From positions 620,001 through 684,000 of the forward strand of contig NGZR01000001.1 in assembly GCA_002197995.1 (NCBI GenBank): a stretch of DNA of 64,000 nucleotides, given 5' to 3'. Within the stretch, counting starts at the first letter, position 1. Each line of letters starts with the position of its first letter. Shown one piece after another: positions 25,099 to 35,510 of this stretch. A model generated the notes under the pieces. The model saw nothing but the letters and a program-made list of their open reading frames with translations, made no database searches and was not told the DNA's origin. Source of the DNA: Gaeumannomyces sp. JS-464. Its lineage: Eukaryota; Ascomycota; Sordariomycetes; Magnaporthales; Magnaporthaceae. A program made the position numbers and the translations under genes.

Positions 25099-25670
25099 AC
25101 GTTTCACGGGCCAGCAGGAGGAGTCGGGGGGACCATCGCGCCATGTACATCTGAGCTGAGCGAGGCGTCGCTTCTTGACATTGTCTGTATTACTGGTTGA
25201 ATATCCCTTCTGTGTACACCAAAATGAGCGCTGTTTTTTTAGGCTTTTTATTATTATTAATTAATGAACACATGCCTGCGTTGACTTTATAGCCTGCTCC
25301 CCTCCGGTGTTTAGTCTCGGGCGCGGTCTTCAATGCAACAGTCATGCTCCCGTTAGGCTCGGGCCATTTTCAATGGAAATAAATATGACCTAGTGGCTGG
25401 CAAGACTATTTTGCTGACTTTGGCAGCAACACGTTGATTCCTGCAAGGCGTCTATTTTTGTTTTAATGAGCGTGTGAAGTGGCACCCGAAGCCGAAGCCA
25501 CTCCGAAACTTTGACATCTCCCGCGACTGCAGCGCGCCACCTGAACAACCATCACACAAACCCTAAAGCCCTCCTTTTTCCACGCCGCCGGAGAAGAGTC
25601 TAACTTTGCCTTGATGTCTGTCGTTTCTCCAAGGCCCGAGCGCGTGAGGCTTTTTTGGGGCGCTTGCCGC

Positions 25671-26175
25671 TTACAGGCACCACTTCTGGCAGGACTCGCC
25701 GCTGTCGAGGCGTCAGCATTTTTGCTAGTAGTTGCTGGGCCCCAAAGCCAAAGTTTACAGCAAAAGAAAGGGTCCAGCTCGACACTTACTTGGGGATGCA
25801 GATGGACTTGCAGTGGTTGCCGCACCACGTGCACGAGGCCTTCTCCTTGGCGTAGCAGCTGCCGTGGCCGATGGTGCACCGGTCGCCGACGTGGACGCAC
25901 TCGCGGCAGCGCTTCTCCACGGGCGCGTTCTCGGCGACGGCCTGTTGTAGCGAGCGGGCAGCTTTTCGTCAGTACCCAAACAGCTTTTTGCCCCCTGGCA
26001 GGTTGTTGAAAGAAGGGGGTAGGGAAGGCCGTCCCACCTCGCGGACCATGAGGGAGCCGTTCTGCTCGAGGACCTCGACGCCCATGGCCATGGGGGCCGG
26101 GTTGGCGACGGCGGCGGCGGGCAGGGCGCCCAGGGCCGTGGCGGCGATGAGGACGAGGTTGGCGTTGAACATCAT
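25671..26175 (-). CDS. Small secreted 10-cysteine protein
   Basis: Three exons (26038-26175, 25790-25941, 25671-25701) give exactly 106 residues in frame. The N-terminus is a clear signal peptide (MMFNANLVLIAATALGALPA), followed by a propeptide-like stretch with an acidic segment and then a KR site (VEKRC) that could be a Kex2 cut. The mature part would hold ten Cys, including CRECVHVGDRC, CTWCGNHC and a C-terminal CQKWCL. The second intron begins at GTAAGT, which at first looks like a stop right after IPK; the GCTGAC branch site and GACAG acceptor show that a third exon adds the last two Cys. Such proteins are often effectors or antimicrobial peptides; which applies here is inference. No homologue is recognised. 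Confidence 0.75.
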
Positions 26176-27391
26176 GTTGGGCGGGTTAGGCTTGGAGCGG
26201 GAGAGCTGGTAGATGGAAGGGTGGTTGTTGTGTTGGACCGAGTGTGATGAAGCAATGGACTGCTGTGTGCGTGGGTGAAGACGAGAGCTTCTTCTGCTTC
26301 CAAGTCGACGGCAAGACCTGGGATTTTATACCCCGAGACCCGATAGATGTCTACAGCATATCGGTCAGCTCAAAGCGGCTTCTCTGCGCGATTGCACCTC
26401 ACAGGAACACTTTCCTAGTCCTCGAAGTGAGGCTCAGTGCACAGCGTGGATCACGATCCCCATCCAGGCACAACTTCCACCATCCCCACCCTCGACCGAC
26501 CCGGCGCAGGCGGCAAGGCTCAGACACAGATCGGCGGGCACGAATCCGTCTCGTGCAACGTTGGGAGGCGGTCGAAGGAGCATCAGCGGATTCCGAGACG
26601 TCAGCAGTGTGAAACACAATGACGTGACTAGGTAGGCAACCACCTGGCTACGAGGTCATTTTAATCAAGAGAAAACATGTCTTGTGCAATTCAGAGCCAT
26701 GCAATTGGCCAAATGGTTGTTTTTTTGAATAATGGTTAGCATATGCGGGATCAAGAACCCTCCCACCACGTCCCTTCATTGTGAGGCTATGATAGTAGCA
26801 CGTCCATCCTATCCTCAGCTGACGGGCAGCCATGGTGGTACAGGAGCTGCAGATAGTGGCCTATCTGTTTCATAGGATCGACAGCTGGAACAATGTGCTC
26901 ATCCAGGTAAGCTGCGGTGACGCCCGCTGACGGTCTGGCCAGCTCTTTCCTCCTGCCCTTCTCAGTTCTTATGCATGTCCTTCACTCCCAGTCGAGTGCA
27001 GTCAAAGGATTCCAACGTCTTAAACGCCGTATGCCACCGAAAGCATCTGGCGTCCTCAAAGTGACAGGGACATGCAGATAAGCAAGTATAATTTTGGAGT
27101 CTGGACTTTGGGAATTTTCTTTTCGGTGACAGGACTGGAGCCCTGGCTGCTTCAAACTGAGCCGGGCCTGAGCAAACCTGAGCCGAGCTTGAGCCGGTCG
27201 CAACCACCCAATGGAGTGGCTTCCTTCCCAGTGGGGACTGCAACTCAGCCTTCACCCAAACATTCGTGATCTCAATCGTTCGTTGGACGACCCCATATTT
27301 GTATCCATTCCCTTCCCCAAGGCCAGCAAAAGGCAGCGACATCAACTGTGCTTTCTCACCGCACCAAGGAAGCACACCATCAATTGTCACC
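26176..27391. other. Intergenic with one exon-like fragment
   Basis: Mostly unassignable. At 26832-26908 an ATG opens a short plus-strand frame (MVVQELQIVAYLFHRIDSW...) that runs straight into a GTAAGC donor. It looks like a first exon with no recognisable continuation, perhaps a gene remnant. TATA-like and pyrimidine-rich DNA precede the gene at 27392. Confidence 0.35.
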
Positions 27392-29220
27392 ATGGCAGAT
27401 GAGGATTCGGACGAGGAATGGCGGCTCTACTGCCAGCCCCTCGCCGAAAAGTTCAAGCGGTGGCGTCTGTCCGACCCCGCCGCCGTGCTTGAGCGACTCT
27501 CCCGCACCACCGAGCAGTTTTGCTCGTGCGACTTCAACGCGAGTGCCAACCTTGCCAAGAATTTTTCTTCCATCTGCAGCCCCGACAAGACACTCACCGA
27601 GGCTTCCCTCACCTCCTGGATCGCTGCCAACCTCCCTGCAGACGTCGACATCGAGACCATCCCGGGCCTCACTGCCGCCACCCCGCTGCTGTTCCGGGCC
27701 ATCCACAACCTTTCCACCTACCCTTTCACCCCTGCCCGGTCTGCCGCACCTACCGGCGTCACTTACGACGGCTTGTTGCGCGTGATCGCCTGGGGCCCTG
27801 GACGACGGTCCCAATGACCACCCAATGGGCGCCACGCGGAGGCGCTCACCCGCCGACCGCCGCCGCGCCCTTTTCAAGCCTTTGCTACACCGGCTCCGGG
27901 AAACGAGCTCCCATTCGACGAGGGCCGCTGGCGGCAAGAGGCGCGGCGCCGTGCCCTGGCTTTCTCCGCGCACGTCGTTGAGTTTCGGGGCGGCCCGCTC
28001 ACCGTTGCAAGACGTACCCCCATCAACCGCGACGACGATGAGGACGAGATTTTTCACGATTTGGTGGATATGCTTTACATATGTCAGGATCCGGTCGAGG
28101 TGGGGTTTGGAAATGTGCCACGAGCTGAATTCGAGGTGCCCGCCAGGGAGCTGATGAAAAGAGTGACTCCGCTCCGGGATTATGTGATGGGAGAGAAGGA
28201 GCTGAGGGTGTTGATCGCCGGGCTGGTGCCGCTGCAGGCATGTTTTTGGGCCCCAGGGGTGAACCCCCGGTTTCCGTGGCCGATAGTGAAGGCGATAACA
28301 CCCTGGCGCGTGCATTCGGGCTGGGCGATAGCGAAGGCAAACAACGGGAGCTCAACTACGAGATGTTTGATCAGGTTTTCGCCAAGGCCGCGGTAAGTTC
28401 CCTGTTCCTTTTTATTGCTGTTTCCACGAGCAAGCAACCACGACCGCTGCTGACCTTTTCCTCATCAACAGCCGGCTCTTTTTGCGCCATTCGAGTACCT
28501 CCTTGAACTTTTTATCAAGGAGCCCACCCAACAACAGACCCCGCCGCCCGCCGGGGCTCTGGACAGTCGCCCCAAAGATGGTCTCCTCTCCCGGCGACGC
28601 CTGGTCCAGCTTCGCACGCTCCTTCTAGCCAACGCCTGCGAACCCGTTGAGGACCTGAGGCTCGGGTTCGAGTGGGGCCGGGCCGCCGTCGCCGGAGACA
28701 AAACCACGGCCGCTCTTATCGAAGCCTTGCGCGCCGAGCCCTTGCGCGCCGAGGACGAAGACTTTCACCAAGACCTCCTTCTGATTCAAGGCCGGGCCGC
28801 CAACACGGAAAAGCCATACATATTCGGCTTTCACTCGTGTCGGCTTCCGTCAGACGAGCATGAGATCCAGCATCCAAACCCCGCCGGCAAAGATTTCGTT
28901 CCTGCCCTTCTTTTCCAGCCCGGGCCGGTGCAGGACGGGTTCCCCGCGTGCTGGGGCGGCCGGCCTGGGCGGTCGAGGGTGAGGGTGAGGACGACGGGGC
29001 CGTCACGCTCCGGTTCGGCGACCTCTGGGCCGGCGCCTCGCTGTGCCTCGACCTGGCCGCCGGCCGGGCGACATTCCGCCACAACGTCTTCCCCGCGGCG
29101 GACGGCGGCAGCGCAAGGCCGGAGCACGCCGTCGTTTACGAGCCCTCGCCTTGGCGGGGGAGCTGGGAGGCGGAGATGGAGGTTGAAAATGTTGAGCTGT
29201 GGCAGCAGATGTACCCATAA
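27392..29220 (+). CDS. Hypothetical protein, four one-base frame breaks
   Basis: I do not recognise the family. The start is an ATG at 27392 in a good context (CACCATGGC), giving MADEDSDEEWRLYCQPLAEK. The product is mainly helical, about 590 residues if repaired, cytosolic or nuclear, with no signal peptide. One intron at 28393-28471 has a GTAAGT donor and a GCTGACC branch-like site. Keeping one sensible protein needs a base removed in the G run 27792-27795 and a base added near 27876-27880, 28237-28238 and in the C run 28942-28945. Between these points the reading is long and clean (for example DEDEIFHDLVDMLYICQDP), so the gene is probably real. The last exon carries a twice-repeated ALRAEPLRAE motif. 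Confidence 0.55.
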
Positions 29221-29267
29221 TTAATGACATCGAGCCCGTTTATCCTGCCCTGATTTGATAAAAGTAA

Positions 29268-30190
29268 GGGCCTGTCCTAGAGTAAATTGGGGTTTTTGGT
29301 TTTTCCATACTATTTTTAAAAACCGCTTGAAAACCGGTTTCTAGGTCCGTGCCAGGGGCTCTCTGGCCCTTGCAATCGCCTAATAAATATAGCTCCAGAC
29401 CCGCCAGAAGTAGCTTTTTGACCAGGGCAACGAGTCGCGTAGATGCAGCCCTTGTAAGCCACGTGTGACCCTTGATCCGGCTCAAGGCCAGCCGCCGGAT
29501 ATAGAGAGAAGGGGATCCGGGTCAAGTCGAGGCAGTAGGGGTAAACAACTCGTCGATTTTAACCGCAATTTCTATCCGTTGGGAACATTAAATATACCGT
29601 CTAACTCTTTTTTTTTTTTTTTTTTTTGCTTTACCCAATGGCTATTTCCCTTCGCACCTCCCGGGCCTTGTTCCAGCGGAAGGTCCGTTATGTTTTCCTT
29701 TTTTATATGCATATCCTTGTCGCCACCCACTTTGCCGGGCCTTTTAACGGAGGCGGAGGGACAGTTAACGAAGCATGGTACTGGAAGTAGGGTTGGTAGG
29801 TAGATTAGCCTTTGTGATACCTTTTTTGTACTTGAATCCGAACTGCCAAAGGCTCCCCCTCATACACTATGAGAATCTCTGGCTTTTGGGCTTTCGAACG
29901 AGCCTACCGCCGGCCCCAGGGACCCTTTAGATCCGCCAGAAAGTGAGGCTATTCAGGCTTGCTTTGACCTTGGATCACGTCTTTGCACGGGCCGTTGTTA
30001 TTTTTGGGAATATCTTTTATTTTAATCGTTTGTACCCTTCGCTTTTAATAGATAAACGTTCCTTGTATCCACTGGATGTGAACCCACCGAAAATCAGGCC
30101 CAAATATACATGAATGGGCACAGGGCTACCCCGGGCGTTGTCTCCACGTCGAGAAATAAGCTTATTTGAAGCCAAAAAACCGGCAGGGGG

Positions 30191-30221
<31 letters not shown>

Positions 30222-30242
30222 CTGATAGTTTAGGACAAGCCC
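29268..30242. mobile_element. Harbinger-like element A (975 bp)
   Basis: Starts GGGCCTGTCCTA and ends with the inverted form (GGACAAGCCC), flanked by TAA on both sides (29265-67 and 30243-45). The GGGCCTGT terminus and three-base TWA duplication are typical of PIF/Harbinger and Tourist-type elements. There is no intact transposase. It contains T and A homopolymers (about 29609-29627 and 30195-30221). The first ~130 bp match element B; the interiors differ. Confidence 0.7.
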
Positions 30243-30253
30243 TAAACTTTTAA

Positions 30254-30960
30254 GGGCCTGTCCTAAAGTAAATCGGGTTTTTGGTTTTTTCCATAATATT
30301 TTTAAAAACCGCTTGAAAACCAGTTTGCGGGTCCGCGCAAACCCTTGTGAAAATCTTTCGGAAGACCCGCCAGAAGTATCTTTTCGCAGGATAACGAGTC
30401 GCGGACCCCGGGCCCTAACCACCTCCTTTGCCACCTCCTTTGCCATTTGTTAAATATATAAAGCTAACGACCCTCCCGCTTTCGAAAAAGTTTGATTTGG
30501 AAAAATTTCGAACGCAAAAAGTGTTACGGGCCCGTTACGTGCCCAGGCCTCCGCACGGGCTTCCAGGCCATAATAAATAAAAATTTCCTCCCAGGCAAGG
30601 CTTTTGGCCCCAGTCTATTCGAAATACCATCTTTTTGCCGTCCATTTTCTTTAGCCCCTACCCGCTGTGACAAAAAGGGCCGCTTTAAGGAGGGCCGCCC
30701 TAGGGAAGGCCGGGCACGTGTAGGAGGCCGGGCACGAGGGGTTTGGTGCATGCAAATAGGACCAGATAATAATAAATCTTTTTTTTTACCACCTCCTAAA
30801 AGGAAATTCGCTTGCAAACTGCTGCCAGGGGTTAAAAATAGACAAATTTATTTATAAAGGTACATTTTTTATTGCAGGGCCCCTTATGACGATCCTCGCT
30901 TATCCAAAAAACCGGCAGGGGGGTTAAAAAACCAAAAAACCGATAGTTTAGGACAGGCCC
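30254..30960. mobile_element. Harbinger-like element B (707 bp)
   Basis: Same termini as element A (GGGCCTGTCCTAAA and inverted GGACAGGCCC), with TAA at 30251-53 and 30961-63. It starts only 11 bp after element A ends. The first ~130 bases share the CCGCTTGAAAACC block and the 'CGCCAGAAGTA' segment with A. A subterminal AAAAAACCGGCAGGGGGGTT block is shared at the right end. No coding capacity is evident. Confidence 0.7.
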
Positions 30961-31198
30961 TAAAGCTTCTTTTTCCCGCTTCCCTTCTACTGCTTCCCCA
31001 TCCATGATGAAGTGTACGTATGCTTCTCCCAGCCGAAGGCAAACGGTTTCCTCCTGCTTAGGCGCCGGACGAATAATAAAAGGCACAGCGTCGCCCCTTA
31101 ACACGCAAACCAAATCATTAACTTAAACATTTTGGAGGGCTGAAATGCCGTAGCCGCGCGAGGTTAAACCAACTTGCCTGCCACAAAAAAAAAGCATA

Positions 31199-32028
31199 AG
31201 TCAGTGCACCCCCTGTCGAGCACCCCCCCTGTTGGGCACCCATTTCCCCATACAAAAGGTAAAAACTCTCTGTTTTTACAGCGCAATTAAAAATCGAATA
31301 AAAATCGCAAAAATATAAAGTAAGCGGGGATATAAAAACTAAAAAGGGGAATATATTTATAATGATTTATAATATGTTTTATATTTAACGGTTCGTAAAT
31401 AAATTTTAAATAAATTAAAAATGTGTAAAATGTTAAAAATTGCTAACAAATTATATAGGAATTATAACATTTAAAAATTGCTAATAACTTTTTAATAATA
31501 TAAGTTATAAACATGCGGTTTTTTGCATTATATATACAAAATCGTACATTTTAACGCATAATATTTACATATAATACATATTACGTAATTACCCCGATTT
31601 ATGGCATTTACACAGTGTATTACACAGTGCATTAGAAAATTATTTTTTAAAAATTATAAAAATATTATATAAATTGAATTTTTTAAATATAGTACGTATT
31701 TTAGCTTTAATAATCCGTATAAATTTATTGCAGTAAAATTTATGTAATAATTAAAAAATTATTCCCGTTTTTTTATTTACATATAAATTATATGTAATTT
31801 TTAACTTTTAAGTAATATATTAGTTTGTTACCCGTAATAATATATAAATAATACCTTTTTATTATAAATTAAAATTTGCGCTTTTAAATTTTATAACCCT
31901 TTTTAATGTATATTTTTGCGATTTTTATTCGATTTTTAATTGCGTCGTTAAAACAGTGAGTTTTTACCCGTTTGTATGGGGAAATGGGTGCCCGACAGGG
32001 GGGGTGCTCGACAGGGGGTGCACTGACT
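31199..32028. mobile_element. AT-rich TIR element, copy 2 (830 bp, inverted)
   Basis: Same inverted repeats and TA flanks (31197-98 and 32029-30) as the element at 16448-17271, but the interior is in the opposite orientation. The two copies match almost base for base. Most differences are C/T or G/A (for example ATCGGGGTAATTACG versus ATCGGAGTAATTATG), plus a few small indels near the centre. No open frame. Confidence 0.8.
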
Positions 32029-32193
32029 TATAGCCATGACCATACCGAAATGGTGGGCTCCAAATTACCATACAGACAACCCCGCTGGCGCGTTTTATGA
32101 GACTTTGAATGTTTTGTTTGATTGATTGATTGATTCATTCACTGAAGCTGCTCCTTGACGGAACCCTGACCCGGCGGCACCAAATCCCGCAAT

Positions 32194-32433
32194 TCATAGC
32201 TTGGGGCTGCGAGGCCTATTTCGGCGCTCGGCGAGCCGGGCATTGACGACGCCGGTGGCGTAGAGAACCACGGAATTACACAGGAACGCGGTAGTGCTCT
32301 AGGGGGTGCCTGTTTCCCTACCCCACTCCTGAAGCACCTCAACCAGTGCCCGGATCCCCTCACCGATCTCTTGGGGCGGTATGTCATCGTCCATGGCTGG
32401 CTGGACGTTGGCGTTCTGCTGAGGGTTGGACAT
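32194..32433 (-). pseudogene. Small hypothetical ORF with in-frame TAG
   Basis: From the ATG at 32433 an acidic 44-residue peptide reads MSNPQQNANVQPAMDDDIPP and on to a Trp-Gly-Arg-Glu-Thr segment, then stops at TAG (32299-32301). The same frame stays open for 34 further codons to 32194, with a hydrophobic stretch (FLCNSVVLYATGVV). A CAG-to-TAG change would explain the interruption. It may equally be a genuine short peptide. No family is recognised. Confidence 0.3.
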
Positions 32434-32774
32434 GGCGACGGTGGCTTTTATCCTCTTGCTTTGCTGAAGGCGGTGGCTGTGAGTGAGTTTGGATGCTTAG
32501 TTCCTGCAGTTCTAAATATCTTGCGTATCCTGCAGGCAAGGCGGGTTCCTTTGTACACATAAGCACAGCTACATCCCCTCTTTGAGCCGGTTTTAAACTC
32601 GACAAAGGGCTCCAAGCGAGGGATTGGGGACTGAATAGGGCATGCATGGTACACAAGGAAAGACAGCTTCTTCCCTCGAAGAGAGAACGTGGCTCAAAGC
32701 AAAAGCGGTCGGACATCAAAGACATAATTAGCCCGTGTCAAAGACGCCGATCATAGCCGAAAGAAGAATAGCCT

Positions 32775-34321
32775 TCAGCTGAGCTTGATAGTGATCAGGC
32801 CCCTGGTAGTGACCTTTACGGTGGCTGAGCCGTCGGCATGCAGAGCCGCCTCGACCCGCCCCATATCGTGGTGCTCGTCCGTCAGCCAGACCTCGGCCTT
32901 GGCGACGCGCTTGAGCTTGCAGGTGACCAAGCAGCTCAGCCTGATCGTTGCCACTTGCCGCTCCGTGTTGAGGGCGACGGCGACGACGCTCGCGTCCCTG
33001 TTCTCGTATGCCGTCACCTTGAGCCGGCGCCCCTCGTCCCCGGCCCCCTCAGCCACCACGCGTCACGCCCCCGGCCGCACGTGGCGTGAGTACTGCGCAA
33101 AGGCCCAGGCGCGCTTGGCGACGTGGCAGCGCCCATCCTCGACCATGATGAGCTTCTCGTTGTTGTTGTCGTTGGTCGCCTCGTCCTGGACGGCGAGCCA
33201 CCACAGGTACGCGTTCACGTTGCCGACGGCCAGCGCGCGGTGCAGGATCTCGGCCCAGACGTAGCCGTCGCCCTGCGAGCCCGTGCGTGCCCCGTCCCAG
33301 CCCGGGTTCCAGCGCCCGGACAGGTCGCAGAACTCGGACTGCCACACCGACCCCGCCGTGTCGAGGGGCCCGTCGATGGCCGACGTGTACTCGTGGCCCG
33401 TCCAGATGTCGATCAGGCCTTCGGCGCCGAGGGCCTTGAGCTCGCCCAGCTTCTCGCGCGTGCGCCGCCAGCCCGTCAGCTCGCAGCAGGCAATCTTGGT
33501 GTCGAGCCCGGCCTCCTCCAGGGCTTCCTTGAGAATCGGGAGGAAGTCGGCCGTCTGCTCGGCGTTGGAGCGCATCGAGGCGTACGAGATGCTGTTCCAA
33601 TCGCAAAGTTAGCAAAGCACACAAGTGTCAGGAGGTCTCCTGTCAACCTGGCTGAGAACCTCCTACGTCAGGTCGGGCTCGTTCAGCCAAGCAACGTCTG
33701 TGATCTTGATGCCGGCATCCGGTAGATCTTGATGTACTTGGCCAGGCAGCCGGCGTACGCGCGGCGCCGGTCGTGCTCGCAGAGCCCCTCGCTCCCCGGG
33801 ACGTCGCACAGCAGGCCACCGTTGGCGTCGTCGCGGTTGGTCTTCATGAAGCCCGGGGCGCCCCAGGCGTTGGCGTAGATGCGGTCGACGCCGTACCCGA
33901 CGGCATGCTGGGCGAGGAAGAACTGGCCCGAGTCGTGCTCGTCCCAGGTGTAGTTGAAGAACCCATCGGGGCTCCCCGGCGAGTCCGGCAGGATCGTCTT
34001 CATCCAGTCGTTGTGGGTTGTGGCTGCCGTTGGACGAGCCGATGCCGTTGCGCAGGATCGAGAAGCCGATGCCGGTCTCGGTGCTGTACAGGAGGTCGAG
34101 CAGCTCCCTCTGCGTCTGCTCGGTGACGTTGAGGAGCAACTGCGCGCGCTGGGAGGCGCCCGAGGGGCTGGAGCCCTCTATGTTCTGGTGCCGCTTGCTG
34201 GCCCGGACTGTGATCTCGGTCATCGGCGCTTGCTCGGCTGGGGAGGCTTCTTTGAGGGGGCCGCGGAGGCCAGGGGTAGGAGGCAAGCCGCCAAGTCTAC
34301 GGTGAGGGTCGAGATACGCAT
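32775..34321 (-). pseudogene. GH30 beta-glycanase (galactanase-like), decayed
   Basis: The start at 34321 gives a signal peptide (MRISTLTVDLAACLLPLASA). The GH30 barrel follows: LLDLLYSTETGIGFSILRN, a YGVDRIYANAWGAPGFMKTN block, WLNEPDLT with the acid/base Glu, and WQSEFCDLSGRWNPGWDGA with the nucleophile Glu. A C-terminal beta-domain ends at 32775. The pattern best fits endo-beta-1,6-galactanase-like GH30, acting on arabinogalactan side chains; a xylanase subfamily is possible. One intron at 33592-33666 lies just after NEPDLT and restores TISYASMRSN. Damage: frame breaks between about 34240 and 34290, at 34015-34017 and at about 33720, and an in-frame TGA at 33063-33065 where CGA is expected (RPGA-stop-RVVAEG). 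Three breaks and a nonsense codon favour a pseudogene, although base errors could explain the shifts. Confidence 0.8.
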
Positions 34322-34897
34322 GGTAAGGACGGAGCTAGCCGGGGGAGAAACGAGTCGAGCTGGTCAGGGTTGAGAAACGAGTCGAGCGGAGGATGGAGAG
34401 AGGGAGGGGGCGCTCTGGCAACCGGCCAGCTCTGGAAGTTCTGGCACGTCCAGGCTGTGGTTAAATATCTGCCTAGTCAGCAGCCGCCCTTATGCCCATG
34501 GTGGAATACAAGGGGGAGTCGCTGTAGTCATTCCGAAGCCGCGATTGGAACTCAGGACTCTGATATACGTCCGTGCCCACTTGCTGCCATGGTAGTTTCT
34601 CAACAAATTTTCTTCGTCCTTTGAGCAGGCGAGTATGTGATACCCCCAGGTAGATCTAATAGCAGTCTATATTTCAGCTAGGTGACTGGCAAATAGAACT
34701 ACTACAAAGCCCGGTGTGCCCGGAGCTCCTGTCCCTTAGAATACTGTCCTCTCAGGGCTGATGGCTCTTAGGCGCTGTGGACCGGCCGCCTCCGCTGAGC
34801 ATCCAATGACTGGGGAGGGGCCTGGCCGTCCGACAGTCCTCCCCAAGGCCATATCATTTGAACTCCTGCTTTCCCTAACAACCGGGGCACTGCGGAT

Positions 34898-34985
34898 GGG
34901 TGCAGTTGGATGCGATTGCACCACACACAATTTACATAGAGGAAGACAACTATGAGGTCCCCGGTTCGACCCCGGGTGCCACTCC
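34898..34985 (+). other. tRNA-derived (SINE-like) relic
   Basis: A box-A-like GGGTGCAGTTGG (34898-34909) lies 53 bp before a perfect box B, GGTTCGACCCC (34963-34973). The box B sits in a T-arm-like CCCGG...CCGGG hairpin followed by TGCCACT. No matching 5' acceptor strand exists upstream, so this is not a functional tRNA. The polymerase III-type promoter layout suggests a SINE head or tRNA pseudogene. Confidence 0.45.
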
Positions 34986-35192
34986 CTGTGCGGCTGATTT
35001 TCATCACCACAAAAGACCGAGCAAATCCATTGCGGGTTTCGTAGCCGAGCACTGCTCGGTGAGCTTTTGCCATTTGGAAGGCGGGCTGCAAGTTCGAAAC
35101 TGGGATTTGCCACCCCCGACTTTAAACCCAATCGTTAAAGTGCCTTTTTATTTTTATTTTTTTCTACTAGTTGATTTACAAATTTTAAAAAT

Positions 35193-35337
35193 AAGATTTT
35201 TATTTCGTTATCGTTAAACTGGTAAGTGTGGTGGTGCTTTTTTACAACTGCCACGTTCGTTTAGAACAAGATTTTTATTTCGCCATCGTTACACTGGCAA
35301 GCCTAGTGGTGCTCTTTTATAACTGCCAGGTTCGTTT
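35193..35337. repeat. 75-nt tandem duplication
   Basis: Two units starting AAGATTTTTATTTCG (35193 and 35268) and ending TTCGTTT, about 85% alike. Most differences are transitions, such as TTATCG versus CCATCG. It lies downstream of the tRNA-like relic and may belong to the same dispersed element. Confidence 0.7.
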
Positions 35338-35510
35338 GGTGAGCCTGCTTGGTTGAGTCCCCATTTTTTGCTTTGCTATCTGCCCTAACACTTCACACCA
35401 GCCCAAAAAACTTCGTTAGAAATCGCTTTGGATTTGCAGCAGGCGACTAAGGCACTTTTCCACTTACCATCGCCTGATGCCAACCCTCCCGGCGCTTTAA
35501 AGTCGAAGCC

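Noticed and set aside
25786..25788. TAA as the true stop of the 10-Cys protein
   Set aside because: It lies inside a canonical GTAAGT donor with a good branch site and acceptor downstream, and the extra exon adds two Cys in frame.
34920..34995. Functional tRNA at the GGTTCGACCCC site
   Set aside because: The T-arm is good, but no 5' strand pairs with TGCCACT and no anticodon arm forms, so I call it only a relic.
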